A DNA stretch of 30,156 bases from GCA-002790615 sp964438025. GTDB lineage: Bacteria > Patescibacteriota > Minisyncoccia > Moranbacterales > UBA2206. The notes under the pieces are model-generated. The model was not told where the DNA came from, did not search any database, and worked only from the letters and a program-made list of their open reading frames with translations. Shown one piece after another: positions 18,101 through 25,379 of the stretch. Made by a program: the position numbers and the translations under genes. The DNA is taken from NCBI GenBank assembly GCA_964438025.1, contig CAYTIK010000011.1, positions 1 to 30,156 of the forward strand, read 5' to 3'. Position 1 is the first letter of the stretch, and each line of letters opens with the position of its first letter.

Positions 18101-21100
18101 TCGAACGGATACCGGCGGTTTTTCCACTGCGTCCACCACAGACAATGATAAGTGGGCGATTTACCGCGCCCATACCTCCTTGTCTCTCGCCGAAGCCGGC
18201 ACCAAAAATACCGCCATCCCGATTTCTTTTACTGGTGGCAACCGCGACCTTAAAGCCAACGGCGAACAATGGAATTTCGCGATGTTTGCCAATGGCACCG
18301 CGCCGGATGCGACGGCCGTGTCAGTCAGCGGTTGGACAACATCATCATCTAACTACCTTAAGATTTATACTCCATATTTAACCAATGAAGTCGGAACGAG
18401 CCAGCGGCACAGTGGGGTGTGGGATGATAATAAATACAAGCACGTGACTAATTCCTCTACAGATGCGCTTTATATTAATGGTAAGAATGTTGTTGTAGAG
18501 GGCTTGCAAATTGAAAATTCTGGGGGAAGGGCGTTTTATGTTTATGGATCTTCATCAGCGGGAGGCTGGATAAGATTAGGGCATAACATATTAAAGGGAA
18601 CTGCGAATGACTGGAATGGGACAGTACAATTTTTTGATAATTGGGCTAATGCGTACAAGATCTATATATACAACAATATGATTTCCGGTTCTGGAACCAA
18701 TAGCTATGGCGTATATATAGCTTCAATCAATATTAGCGCGTTTTTGTATAACAATACAATTGTGCATGATAATTATTTGGGTGTTCAGAATTCTGGAACA
18801 GCTACCGCAAAGAATAATATTGCATATGCCTCCAGTGCTGCTTTTGATGGTACCTTTTCTGTCGGTACGGGTTATAATGCCACTAATCAATCTTCAATGG
18901 ATTATACGGTTCCTGGTGGAGCTGTGGGCGATCGTGTTTCCCAAACTTTTTCCTTTATCGATTCGGCTAACGACGATTATCATTTATTAGGAACAGACGC
19001 CGGCGCTCGCGACTACGGCGCGGATTTATCGCAAGATCCGGTGTGGCAACAGTACTTGGAAGCCTCGCTTCCAAGTGATATTGATGGTGCAGGTCGGCCA
19101 TTAACCGGTTCCGGTTTGAATTGGGATATTGGCGCCGACGAAACTGCCACCGTAATTTATCGTAGCAATGGCCCAAGCGCCACATCCTATTTGGCAACGG
19201 GAGCCGCTAATCATTTAAATATTTCCGGCAGCACGGCAACTTTTGATATCGCTCCCGGAAATACGATTGGCGTGGGCGATGCCTTAGAATACGACGCCAA
19301 CAATACCGGCACCATCAATGCAATCGCATTTATTACCGCTCGCGCGTCCTCTACGTCTTATACCGTCAAATCTGTCGTAGGAGGAACACCGACACCGCAA
19401 ACGGCGGCCGATGAAATCCATTGGAATATTTTCCGCGCGCATATTTCTCTCTCCAACGCCGAATCCGGGATTGAAAATAGCGGACTAACCGATACCGTGC
19501 AAAATTTTGACGATTGGACCGCAGGCGGCGCCATTGATGCCGATGATGTTGGCCGCAACATTTGGACCAATAATGAACAGTGGAATCTGGCGATGTTTGC
19601 CAATGACACGGCGCCCGATACGACAGCGGCAACGATTGACGGCTGGACCACTGCGGCAAATAATTATTTGAAAGTTTATACTCCGACGGCCACGACGGAA
19701 GTGGGCATATCACAAAGACATTCAGGGAAGTGGGATAATAATAAATATAAATTGGAAAGAACAGCAGCTTCAGGTAGCGCTATTGATGTAGGAGGGACTA
19801 CGCCAAATATTAGAATAGAGGGGTTGCAAATAAATGTGATAAATGACACAGGTAATGCTAAAGGAATAAACGTATATCCTGCTGGTGGTGCAGGCACTAT
19901 GCAGATAAATAATAATATAATTAAAGGTACATTAAGTGGGACAGCAGATGGTTCTAAGGGTATAGTTTTAGATAATGGCACATATGAGGCAAAAGTATGG
20001 AATAATATTGTATATAATTTCATTAATGGCGCTTATGGTGGAGATGGTATTCATGTTTGGTTAAATACTGGTATTAATGGTTATATATACAATAATACCG
20101 TATATAATAATGCTGATGGCATGAGACGTTCGTCTGGTAGTGCAATTATTAAAAATAATATCTCCTACAACAACACTGATAACTACGATGGTACTTTTGA
20201 TGCTGCCGGCACCAATAACCTTTCTGGCCCGGGAACTGATCCGCAAATGCCCACGGCTAATGCTCGCGATGGCGTCACGGTTACTTTCGTGGCGGCGGAT
20301 GATTTCCATCTGACAGAGGATGACACTGGCGCCAAAAATCAGGGCACGGATTTATCGGCCGATACGAACTTGGCTTTTACGGATGACATTGACGGCGATA
20401 CGCGGCCACTGGAATCAATTTGGGACATTGGCGCGGATGAATTCACTACTTATTGCGGCGATGGCACTTGTAATGGTTCGGAAACTCATGTCACTTGTCC
20501 GGCCGATTGCCCATTGATCGCCAATACCGCCGATACCACCCGAGTCGGCGCTAAAGCGGGTGGCGCGAAAATGATAGTCAATACGCAAATCACCGGAGGA
20601 CTGTCCTCCGGTCTGGTCGGTCATTGGACTTTTAACGGCGCGGATACTAATTGGACTTCCGCTACCGCCGGCACGGTGGCGGATTTATCCGGCAACAATA
20701 ATACCGGAACACTGACTAATATGTCGCGTGCTACTTCGCCAGTATCTGGCAAAATCGGGCAGGCGCTTTATTTTGACGGATCAGATGATCAGATGTCCGT
20801 CAATGACACAGATGATTCTTTGGACGGAGTCGGAGCGGAAACGCTGGCGCTTTGGTTTTATCCGACCGTAGATAATGCTGACTGGAAAATAATCGCGGGC
20901 AAAGGTACGAGCGCCGATAATTATGGCTTGTGGTATCAAAGCAACCAATTTGTGGCGATAATTAGTTCTGGAGGATGGCGGAATCATTATTCAGTATCGG
21001 GATTCATTCCGAATGCTTGGTATCACGTCGTCGGTGTTTTTGACAGCACTAACGATGTTATCCATGTTTACGTCAATGGCACGGATCAGTGCTCGACGGC

Positions 21101-21278
21101 GCCGGCAGAAACTGCCAATATGGTGACTAATAATGATCCGTTTTATATAACGCCAAGTTATACTGGTCGGCCAACCGGTAGGGTTGACGATGTGCGTGTC
21201 TACAATCGCGCCTTGTCGCCAACGGAAGTCGGAGATTTATATAAATTGGTTAGCCGGAAGACGCAGTTTCAGCCGTAA
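15105..21278 (+). CDS. Giant secreted protein: four beta-helix/choice-of-anchor-Q units plus LamG domain
   Basis: A 2057-aa protein with an N-terminal signal peptide (about 1-20: M-K-R-L-F-F-L-T-I-I-F-F-A-L-P, cleaved near V-A-Y-G-A). Four units of about 430-470 residues each end in D-I-G-A-D-E (starting at residues 470, 910, 1341 and 1774). Each unit has a W-T-T-S...Y-I-K-I-Y/W-T segment, R-H-S-G-x-W-D-x-N-K-Y-K, then parallel beta-helix rungs (Y-N-N-T-I, W-N-N-I-I-Y, K-N-N) and an L-x-x-x-D-T-x-A-x-N-x-G stretch. Linkers start I-Y-R-S and two contain acidic D-x-D-x-D repeats that may bind calcium. A Cys motif (C-G-D-G-T-C-N-G-S-E-T...C-P-A-D-C, about 1783-1800) precedes a LamG/concanavalin-like domain (about 1837-2045). 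No LPXTG, SLH or C-terminal membrane anchor is seen. It is likely a surface adhesin or glycan-binding protein; no catalytic residues were identified. Confidence 0.85.
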   Translation: MKRLFFLTIIFFALPSVAYGATEFISVVDPGNGTDTDYTSLNVWETGVETDLTAATTQVFLGTRVTAPSDNATAYLCRSGAYQTHYGTVVHATATQILIESITGSATEQANDVWYSNNSCTGGTTYFTISNSGDSAIAVAKCRTSTGAADTTAVEIGGWTTSATNYIKIWTDPAEGYRHQGKWNTSKYRLEISGPYSIDNLEDYFRIDGLQIKNTYSTANTPRAILTRNVTGETQISNSIILGNHSGSVTSSQGIAWDYGGSFKIWNNIIYGFLDQGIVISGTSYVYNNTIINCGTGINRVGGTLVAKNNLAYNNTTNYSGTFDATSTYNLTNDTPSSAIAFGASADSGTTTSASANKLIQTGQDFSTTVKVGMVVKNTTDTTYSYVTAVDSDTQLSIADDIMASSEAFTIYTNMYGSPVFEDEANYDFHLDSSDTVAKNKGANLYADGSLAITTDIDNNARPNSATTFDIGADENIAKIYRSVGPSATTAITTGTSNNQANHLTISGLYATFELPLPDNVGVGDAIQYDADNDGDIDGSDGIAVIDKRLSAQKYRIKKADGTAPTAMAVADIDWSIFRAYVSIAKAESISTNADENDGLDDDLENFDNWSNGQDLVTAQKIWNIAAYANGTTADTTTVVINGWTTSVDAYIKIYTPTRSDEVGTSQRHSGVWDTNKYKLEVSNDGGIEVFEDFIKFDGLQIQASLPAGVGSGILIDTVGAGSYFEVSNNILVGVFDGDAVQYGAGVYNNDADASLSIWNNIIYGWTNADQFSCYGLYLYYGTAQYAYNNTIIDSYIGMRANSNAIVKNNLVKGSDAGLSYFGTFSVGTDYNSTDIDDDIGQGSNNKVSQTFSFVDATNKNYHLLPSDTGAKNYGADLTNDLYLPFYTDTDSYGLADDTNKTRPTGTTWDIGADEVITKIYRSVAPEADGDLGAIDNDNSQADTLSITTAGAATFEVAVADNVGVGDALVWDDDADNDLDANDTILFIHGRTDSTHYTVRTDTGGFSTASTTDNDKWAIYRAHTSLSLAEAGTKNTAIPISFTGGNRDLKANGEQWNFAMFANGTAPDATAVSVSGWTTSSSNYLKIYTPYLTNEVGTSQRHSGVWDDNKYKHVTNSSTDALYINGKNVVVEGLQIENSGGRAFYVYGSSSAGGWIRLGHNILKGTANDWNGTVQFFDNWANAYKIYIYNNMISGSGTNSYGVYIASINISAFLYNNTIVHDNYLGVQNSGTATAKNNIAYASSAAFDGTFSVGTGYNATNQSSMDYTVPGGAVGDRVSQTFSFIDSANDDYHLLGTDAGARDYGADLSQDPVWQQYLEASLPSDIDGAGRPLTGSGLNWDIGADETATVIYRSNGPSATSYLATGAANHLNISGSTATFDIAPGNTIGVGDALEYDANNTGTINAIAFITARASSTSYTVKSVVGGTPTPQTAADEIHWNIFRAHISLSNAESGIENSGLTDTVQNFDDWTAGGAIDADDVGRNIWTNNEQWNLAMFANDTAPDTTAATIDGWTTAANNYLKVYTPTATTEVGISQRHSGKWDNNKYKLERTAASGSAIDVGGTTPNIRIEGLQINVINDTGNAKGINVYPAGGAGTMQINNNIIKGTLSGTADGSKGIVLDNGTYEAKVWNNIVYNFINGAYGGDGIHVWLNTGINGYIYNNTVYNNADGMRRSSGSAIIKNNISYNNTDNYDGTFDAAGTNNLSGPGTDPQMPTANARDGVTVTFVAADDFHLTEDDTGAKNQGTDLSADTNLAFTDDIDGDTRPLESIWDIGADEFTTYCGDGTCNGSETHVTCPADCPLIANTADTTRVGAKAGGAKMIVNTQITGGLSSGLVGHWTFNGADTNWTSATAGTVADLSGNNNTGTLTNMSRATSPVSGKIGQALYFDGSDDQMSVNDTDDSLDGVGAETLALWFYPTVDNADWKIIAGKGTSADNYGLWYQSNQFVAIISSGGWRNHYSVSGFIPNAWYHVVGVFDSTNDVIHVYVNGTDQCSTAPAETANMVTNNDPFYITPSYTGRPTGRVDDVRVYNRALSPTEVGDLYKLVSRKTQFQP

Positions 21279-21281
21279 ATC

Positions 21282-21304
21282 TTCCAAAAGTGAAGCTTTT
21301 GGAA
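21282..21304. repeat. Hairpin directly after the giant gene
   Basis: A perfect 9-bp stem TTCCAAAAG-TGAAG-CTTTTGGAA begins three bases after the stop. There is no T-run, so it is not a classic intrinsic terminator. A related sequence stands in the same position after the DUF4143 gene. Confidence 0.65.
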
Positions 21305-21307
21305 TAA

Positions 21308-21365
21308 ATTCGAAATTCTAATATCTAAATTCTAAACAAATCTCAATGACTGAAATCCAAAATTC
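21308..21365. repeat. A/T-rich degenerate repeat tract
   Basis: AAATTCTAATATCTAAATTC-like units in the noncoding gap between the giant gene and the transposase remnant. No other signal was seen in them. Confidence 0.45.
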
Positions 21366-21368
21366 TAG

Positions 21369-21391
21369 GCAGGTTCAAGTTTGTAACTTGA
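21369..21391. repeat. REP-like hairpin, left of transposase remnant
   Basis: A perfect 10-bp stem GGTTCAAGTT-TGT-AACTTGAACC. Its core CAAGTTTGTAACTTG resembles the core of the hairpin on the other side of the transposase remnant (CAAGCTTATAACTTG). Confidence 0.7.
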
Positions 21392-21439
21392 ACCGCACAG
21401 CTGACTATCGAAATATGAATTGTGCTATCCGTAAGAATA

Positions 21440-21916
21440 TCAAAAAACCATAATGATGGAATGTATTTTTTACACTTAGCGTAAAAAATTTATACTACCT
21501 GTTTGACCGCCAATACAGATGGAATATTCTCGCTGATTCTTTGAAATATTGCCAAAAAATAAAGATTTAAAAGTTTTCAGTTTTGTTTTTATATTTAATC
21601 ACATCCATTTAATTATTTCTTCTCCAGATACAGCCGGATTTATCAAAGATTTCAAAAAGTTTACTTCCAAGAAGATCCATAGAAATATTCAAAATACTGA
21701 ACCGAATGTGTTGAAATTGTTTATAGATGAAAAGGCAGTTATGAATTTTGGGGAAAAACCAATATGCCGAAATTAATTGAATCGCAAGATTTTTATGATA
21801 ATAGAGTTCAGTATATTCATAATAATCCCGTAAAGAAGGGTTATGTGATGCAGCCGGAACATTGGTGTTGGTCCAGCGCGAATCCAATGTGTGAAATCAA
21901 AGTCGATGAAATATAA
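21440..21916 (+). pseudogene. Frameshifted REP-associated tyrosine (Y1/IS200-like) transposase
   Basis: The protein is readable only across several frames. The first part reads F-F-T-L-S-V-K-N-L-Y-Y-L-F-D-R then A-D-S-L-K-Y-C-Q (to about 21562). A shifted frame continues K-N-K-D-L-K-V-F-S-F-V-F with the HUH metal motif H-I-H-L-I (about 21600). After another shift near 21734 it reads Y-E-F-W-G-K-T-N-M-P-K-L-I-E-S and V-Q-Y-I-H-N-N-P-V-K-K-G-Y, containing the probable catalytic Tyr, then P-E-H-W-C-W-S-S-A and a TAA at 21914. At least two frameshifts make it non-functional. Hairpins with a shared core lie on both sides, as expected for RAYT transposases and their REP sequences. Confidence 0.8.
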
Positions 21917-21933
21917 GGCTTGTAAACTATGCG

Positions 21934-21962
21934 GAGCAAGCTTATAACTTGCTCCTGCGTAA
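21934..21962. repeat. REP-like hairpin, right of transposase remnant
   Basis: GGAGCAAG ... CTTGCTCC forms an 8-bp stem around a short TATA-rich loop. The core CAAGCTTATAACTTG is similar to the left-flanking hairpin. Confidence 0.65.
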
Positions 21963-22025
21963 AGTTTTTAACTGGTTATTCTATACCAGAAAACGTTTTC
22001 AAGCTATTGGGCTATTACGATTTAT

Positions 22026-22054
22026 TTGACTAATTCACCAAAATAGTATATAAT
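22026..22054 (+). promoter_or_regulatory. Sigma70-type promoter for the DUF4143 ATPase gene
   Basis: A -35 box TTGACT (22026-22031), a 17-base spacer and a consensus -10 box TATAAT (22049-22054). The leader to the first ATG would be about 14 bases or, to the second ATG, about 26. Confidence 0.78.
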
Positions 22055-22086
22055 TAGGGTAGTTAACTCACCTAATGTATATATTT

Positions 22087-23217
22087 ATGAAAATATTAAG
22101 TCGAAAAATACAGAAAAATGTGGAAAAGTCTTTGTTTAGAGGCAAAGTCGTGGTTATTTATGGCGCCAGGCAGGTAGGTAAGACCACTTTAGTGAAAGAA
22201 ATTCAAAAAAAATATCCGGCCAACAGTGTTTATTTCAACTGTGATGAACCGGATATCCGAGCTGCGTTTATCAATAAAACTTCCACGGAAATAAAATCTT
22301 TTTTGGGTGATAAAAAATTGATAATTTTAGATGAAGCGCAAAGGATTGAAAATATCGGCGTAACTTTAAAACTAATGGTGGATAATTTCCCGACAATGCA
22401 AATTATCGCCACCGGTTCTTCATCGTTCGATTTGTCAAATAAAATAGGGGAGCCTTTGACCGGCAGAAAATATGAATTTTATCTTTACCCTTTCTCTTTG
22501 GGGGAACTGACCGCAGCTTATTCGCCTTTGGAAATTAACCGCCTGCTCGAGCAGAGAATTATCCTAGGCATGTATCCAGAGATAGTATTTAGTGGTCAAG
22601 AAGCCGAGACCAAGCTAAAAAGTATCACCAGAAGCTATTTATATAAAGATATTCTGCAATTTCAAAATATCAAGCATGCCGAAGCCATAGAAAAATTGCT
22701 TCAGGCTTTAGCCCTGCAGGTCGGCAACGAAGTTTCCTATAACGAACTGGCGCAAACCGCCGGGATTGATAAAAACACGGTGGCAAGCTACCTCCAAATT
22801 CTGGAACAGGCTTTTATTATTTTCCGCTTAGCGCCGTTTAGCCGCAATTTAAGAAATGAGCTTAAAAAATTGCGAAAAATTTATTTTTTTGATACCGGCG
22901 TCAGAAACGCCCTGATAAATAATTTTAACCCTTTGAATTTAAGGCAGGACACGGGCGCGTTATGGGAAAATTTCGTGGTTAGTGAAAGGATAAAACATAA
23001 CCGCAACAACAATTTTGATAAAAATATTTATTTTTGGCGGACGAGAGAGGGTAAGGAAATAGATTATTTGGAAGAAGCTGACGGAAAGATTTTCGGCCTG
23101 GAAATTAAATGGGCGGCGGAAAAATTTAAAACGCCTAAATTATTTTTGGAAAGTTATCCTGGAAGTGAAATAAATTTAATCAATCGGAAAAATTTTTTGG
23201 ATATTTTAGATAAGTAG
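22087..23217 (+). CDS. AAA_14 / DUF4143 family ATPase
   Basis: An N-terminal AAA_14 ATPase has the Walker A motif G-A-R-Q-V-G-K-T-T at about 26-34, Walker B L-I-I-L-D-E-A-Q near 79-86, and a sensor-like A-T-G-S-S-S-F near 110. A C-terminal DUF4143 domain has Y-L-Y-K-D-I-L near 185-191, then a small helix-turn-helix-like segment (V-S-Y-N-E-L-A-Q-T-A-G-I-D-K-N-T-V) and a PD-(D/E)XK-like end (W-R-T-R-E-G-K-E-I-D-Y ... G-L-E-I-K). This family is widespread and often mobile in small or accessory genomes; its role is not established. The ATG at 22087 gives the common M-K-I-L start; one at 22075 adds four residues. It is a single-gene unit between remnants, with its own promoter and downstream terminator. 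Confidence 0.85.
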   Translation: MKILSRKIQKNVEKSLFRGKVVVIYGARQVGKTTLVKEIQKKYPANSVYFNCDEPDIRAAFINKTSTEIKSFLGDKKLIILDEAQRIENIGVTLKLMVDNFPTMQIIATGSSSFDLSNKIGEPLTGRKYEFYLYPFSLGELTAAYSPLEINRLLEQRIILGMYPEIVFSGQEAETKLKSITRSYLYKDILQFQNIKHAEAIEKLLQALALQVGNEVSYNELAQTAGIDKNTVASYLQILEQAFIIFRLAPFSRNLRNELKKLRKIYFFDTGVRNALINNFNPLNLRQDTGALWENFVVSERIKHNRNNNFDKNIYFWRTREGKEIDYLEEADGKIFGLEIKWAAEKFKTPKLFLESYPGSEINLINRKNFLDILDK

Positions 23218-23220
23218 CCT

Positions 23221-23244
23221 CTTCCAAGAACTAAGCTCCTGGAA
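23221..23244. repeat. Hairpin directly after the DUF4143 gene
   Basis: TTCCAAGA and TCCTGGAA can pair with one mismatch around a 7-base loop, three bases after the stop. The pattern CTTCCAA...AAGCT..TGGAA is shared with the hairpin at 21282. Confidence 0.5.
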
Positions 23245-23332
23245 CAGCTTGTAGTTTTGGCAGATTATTTTCGGAAGCACGCTTGTTTTGATGAAAATCA
23301 TTGCAAAATTTTAAAAATTAAAAATATAGGCT

Positions 23333-23432
23333 ACGATTAAGGATGTCCGCATCTACAAATCATGCGCTAATACCGACCGAAATCGGGCAATTATACAATT
23401 TAGGCAGTCGGAAAATTCAGTTTCAGCCGTAA
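23333..23432 (+). pseudogene. Remnant of a LamG-domain C-terminus, frameshifted
   Basis: Reading A-T-I-K-D-V-R-I-Y in one frame, then after one extra base at about 23357 N-H-A-L-I-P-T-E-I-G-Q-L-Y-N-L-G-S-R-K and I-Q-F-Q-P-stop in another, this matches the end of the giant protein (D-D-V-R-V-Y-N-R-A-L-S-P-T-E-V-G-D-L-Y and following tail). It is therefore the last 30 or so residues of a lost paralogue. Nothing upstream of it, between the DUF4143 stop and 23333, is recognisable as LamG. Confidence 0.75.
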
Positions 23433-23454
23433 ACGGAAATTTTCAATTTACAGA

Positions 23455-23559
23455 TTCTCCTCTTCTTTGGGGAGAGGATTGAGGAGAGGGAGGACTAAAA
23501 AATTGAAAATTAAATCGTTGTAAATTCATTGAAGATTGGTACTTGAAAATTGAAAATTA
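23455..23559. repeat. G/A-rich palindrome and A/T-rich repeat tract
   Basis: TCTCCTC (23456-23462) can pair with GAGGAGA (23481-23487) around GGGGAGAGGA, a type of G/A-rich palindrome that recurs before the trmB-like gene. It is followed by AATTGAAAATTAAA-type units (23501-23560). No gene is seen here. Confidence 0.45.
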
Positions 23560-23560
23560 A

Positions 23561-23588
23561 AAAAAAGCTCCATTGTAGGAGTTTTTTT
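23561..23588. terminator. Bidirectional intrinsic terminator
   Basis: An 11-bp stem A6-GCTCC / GGAG-T7 with loop ATTGTA; the A-run and T-run make it usable from both strands. It can end the DUF4143 transcript (plus) and the PAP2-like transcript (minus, 20 bases after its stop). Confidence 0.85.
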
Positions 23589-23608
23589 GATTTTTGAAAA
23601 AGCCTTAG

Positions 23609-24049
23609 CTACTCGAGTAGTTTGGCTAAAATTAGCGTTAGAGTAAAGCCCAAGATTCCGCCGACGATAATTTCACTCACCCGATGTCCGACTCTTTCTT
23701 TCAGGCGCGGAAACTGCTTTTCGCTGATATTCAGCTGTTGGATGAGCATGTTTAAATATCTTCCCTGGTCGCCAAGATACATGCGCAGCCGGGCGGCATC
23801 ATCAATGACGATGATGGCCAGGGCGACCGCGACCGCGAAACCGCCGGAATTTATCCCGGCGTAATAACCGACGGAAGTGACCAAGGCAACGACAAACCCG
23901 GTGTGCGCCGAAGGCATGTGGCCGTGCGTGAAAATATATTCTGATTTCCAACCGTGCTTTAGAGAATAGACGACAAATTTAATCGCTTGGATAACAATAC
24001 CGACTACGGCAGGGATGATAAAAATATGGTAGGGTTTAAAAAATTCCAT
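23609..24049 (-). CDS. Divergent PAP2-family (DUF212) membrane protein
   Basis: The sequence matches the divergent PAP2 / acid phosphatase-vanadium haloperoxidase-related family. It starts F-F-K-P-Y-H-I-F-I-I-P-A-V, then has G-H-M-P-S-A-H-T (about 49-56), D-D-A-A-R-L-R (about 86-92), and V-G-H-R-V-S-E-I-I-V-G-G-I-L-G near the end, with three to four hydrophobic segments. The G-x-M-P-S-x-H core resembles the PAP2 phosphatase motif, so a lipid-phosphate substrate is plausible but unproven. An ATG at 24085 would lie on the -10 box of the apparent promoter. The ATG at 24049 matches the family's usual start and is chosen (146 aa). Confidence 0.82.
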   Translation of the reverse strand: MEFFKPYHIFIIPAVVGIVIQAIKFVVYSLKHGWKSEYIFTHGHMPSAHTGFVVALVTSVGYYAGINSGGFAVAVALAIIVIDDAARLRMYLGDQGRYLNMLIQQLNISEKQFPRLKERVGHRVSEIIVGGILGFTLTLILAKLLE

Positions 24050-24075
24050 GGCGTTCGGAAATGATTTATAAGAAA

Positions 24076-24104
24076 AGTATAGCATAATTTTAGGAAAAGA
24101 AGAA
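24076..24104 (-). promoter_or_regulatory. Extended -10 promoter for the PAP2-like gene
   Basis: On the minus strand a TATACT box (24081 down to 24076) is preceded by TG one base upstream; the -35 region (TTCTTC) is weak. The -10 box lies 26 bases before the chosen start. Confidence 0.5.
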
Positions 24105-24114
24105 AGTAAGCCAC

Positions 24115-24144
24115 TTGTATTTTTTGTCCAAAAAGTGCTAAAAT
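24115..24144 (+). promoter_or_regulatory. Extended -10 promoter for the lemA operon
   Basis: TTGTAT (24115-24120), an 18-base spacer and TAAAAT (24139-24144) with TG one base upstream. It lies back to back with the PAP2-like promoter. Confidence 0.55.
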
Positions 24145-24184
24145 CATATTAGGGTAAGTGCTAATTAATTAATTTATAAACAAT

Positions 24185-24736
24185 ATGGGTATCGGACTAA
24201 TCTTACTAATCGTCTTGGGGGTAATTTTGCTCTGGGCCATCGCGATTTACAATGGCTTAATCAAGCTCAAAAATCGCGTCGATGAAGCCTGGAGCGACAT
24301 CGATGTCCAACTCAAAAGACGCTACGATTTGATTCCCAATCTGGTGAACACGGTCAAGGGTTATGCGGCTCACGAAAAAGAAGCTTTTGAAAAAGTAACC
24401 GAAGCGCGCGCAAGGGCGATGAGTGCCGGCACGACCGAGGATAAGGCGCAAGCGGAAAATATGCTTTCCAACACTTTAAAAAGCTTGTTCGCAATCGCTG
24501 AAGCTTATCCGGATTTAAAAGCCAACCAGAATTTTTTGGAATTACAAAGAGAACTCACTGACACGGAAGACAAGATCCAAGCTTCCCGCCGCTTTTACAA
24601 TGGTAATGTACGGGATTTCAATACCAAAATTGAAATTTTCCCCAATAATCTTTTTGCCGGCATCTTAAACTTCACTAAGCGTCAATTCTTTGAAGCCGCC
24701 GGAGCGGAAAAGGAAGCGGTCAAAGTAGAGTTTTAA
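24185..24736 (+). CDS. lemA: LemA family protein
   Basis: A 183-aa protein with one N-terminal transmembrane helix (about 3-24) followed by the all-helical LemA domain. Y-N-G-L-I-K-L-K-N-R-V-D-E-A-W-S-D-I-D-V-Q-L-K-R-R (about 22-46), R-Y-D-L-I-P-N-L-V (46-54), and A-Y-P-D-L-K-A-N-Q-N-F-L-E-L-Q (about 106-120) are the conserved blocks. The usual tail R-x-F-Y-N, N-x-x-I-x-x-F-P-N-N appears near 136-158. LemA is commonly found beside HtpX-type proteases, as here, although an extra gene sits between them. The role is in the membrane; the biochemical function of the family is not settled. Confidence 0.92.
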   Translation: MGIGLILLIVLGVILLWAIAIYNGLIKLKNRVDEAWSDIDVQLKRRYDLIPNLVNTVKGYAAHEKEAFEKVTEARARAMSAGTTEDKAQAENMLSNTLKSLFAIAEAYPDLKANQNFLELQRELTDTEDKIQASRRFYNGNVRDFNTKIEIFPNNLFAGILNFTKRQFFEAAGAEKEAVKVEF

Positions 24737-24773
24737 TTTAGGAATTGGGGATGACGTATTTTAATTTAAAGGT

Positions 24774-25379
24774 ATGAATAATCAAGAAGATGCTTTTATG
24801 AGAGGTCTTTTATTGGGTCCGGAGTTGTCAGAAGATGAAAGGAGACTTGAACTAATGGAAAATGGAATAAAAAAAATCCTTTATGAAAAATTTGGTGATA
24901 AGGTATATTCTGATAGGAATTTAAGCTTTCTCTCTCAATCTGTTGGGTTTATGATTATAAGAGCCAGACAAGCTGCAGAAAAGGCTGTCCAATATAGAGA
25001 TTTTAAAGTAGGCTGCTCTGTATTTACAGTAGAAGATAGGCGACCAGAAGTTTTTATAGGATATAATTTAAAGCCAAACCAAGGAGGAGCCAAACTTTGC
25101 GCCGAACAAGCTGCATTGAGTTCAGCAATTATTAATTCAGGTAATAAGGAGGTAGTGGGAATTTTTGTTGCCGGAGAATCGCAGGCAGATTTAGAAAGCG
25201 GATTAAATTCTCCAACATTGCATCCTTGTGCTAATTGCAGAGAACTTGTAAGCGAAATTCTTAAAAAAGAAAATAATAATTTTGAAAAAGTTGTTTTAGT
25301 TACAGTTGGATTAAAAAATGATATTTTTGAGGTTATGACTTGGGAAGATTTGTTGAAAAAACACGAAAATAAAGAATAG
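24774..25379 (+). CDS. Cytidine deaminase-like zinc enzyme
   Basis: The cytidine/deoxycytidylate deaminase fold is shown by F-K-V-G-C-S-V-F near 77-84, the zinc/proton-transfer motif C-A-E at 109-111, and P-C-A-N-C at 151-155 (Cys152 and Cys155 as zinc ligands). An N-terminal extension of about 55 residues has no known domain. The family hydrolytically deaminates cytidine or related bases; the substrate here is uncertain. It separates lemA from htpX, which are usually adjacent, and ends directly before the htpX ATG with no spacer. The codons look more A/T-rich than those of its neighbours by eye, so it may be a later insertion. Confidence 0.8.
   Translation: MNNQEDAFMRGLLLGPELSEDERRLELMENGIKKILYEKFGDKVYSDRNLSFLSQSVGFMIIRARQAAEKAVQYRDFKVGCSVFTVEDRRPEVFIGYNLKPNQGGAKLCAEQAALSSAIINSGNKEVVGIFVAGESQADLESGLNSPTLHPCANCRELVSEILKKENNNFEKVVLVTVGLKNDIFEVMTWEDLLKKHENKE

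Noticed and set aside
15105..20700. Many long open frames on both strands within the giant gene
   Set aside because: They are shadows caused by the repetitive, biased codons of the beta-helix repeats; their translations lack family motifs and they fully overlap a well-supported gene.
24050..24085. Longer N-terminus for the PAP2-like protein (ATG at 24085)
   Set aside because: That ATG overlaps the apparent -10 box, and the added residues (L-Y-F-S-Y-K-S-F-P-N-A) do not match the family's usual start.
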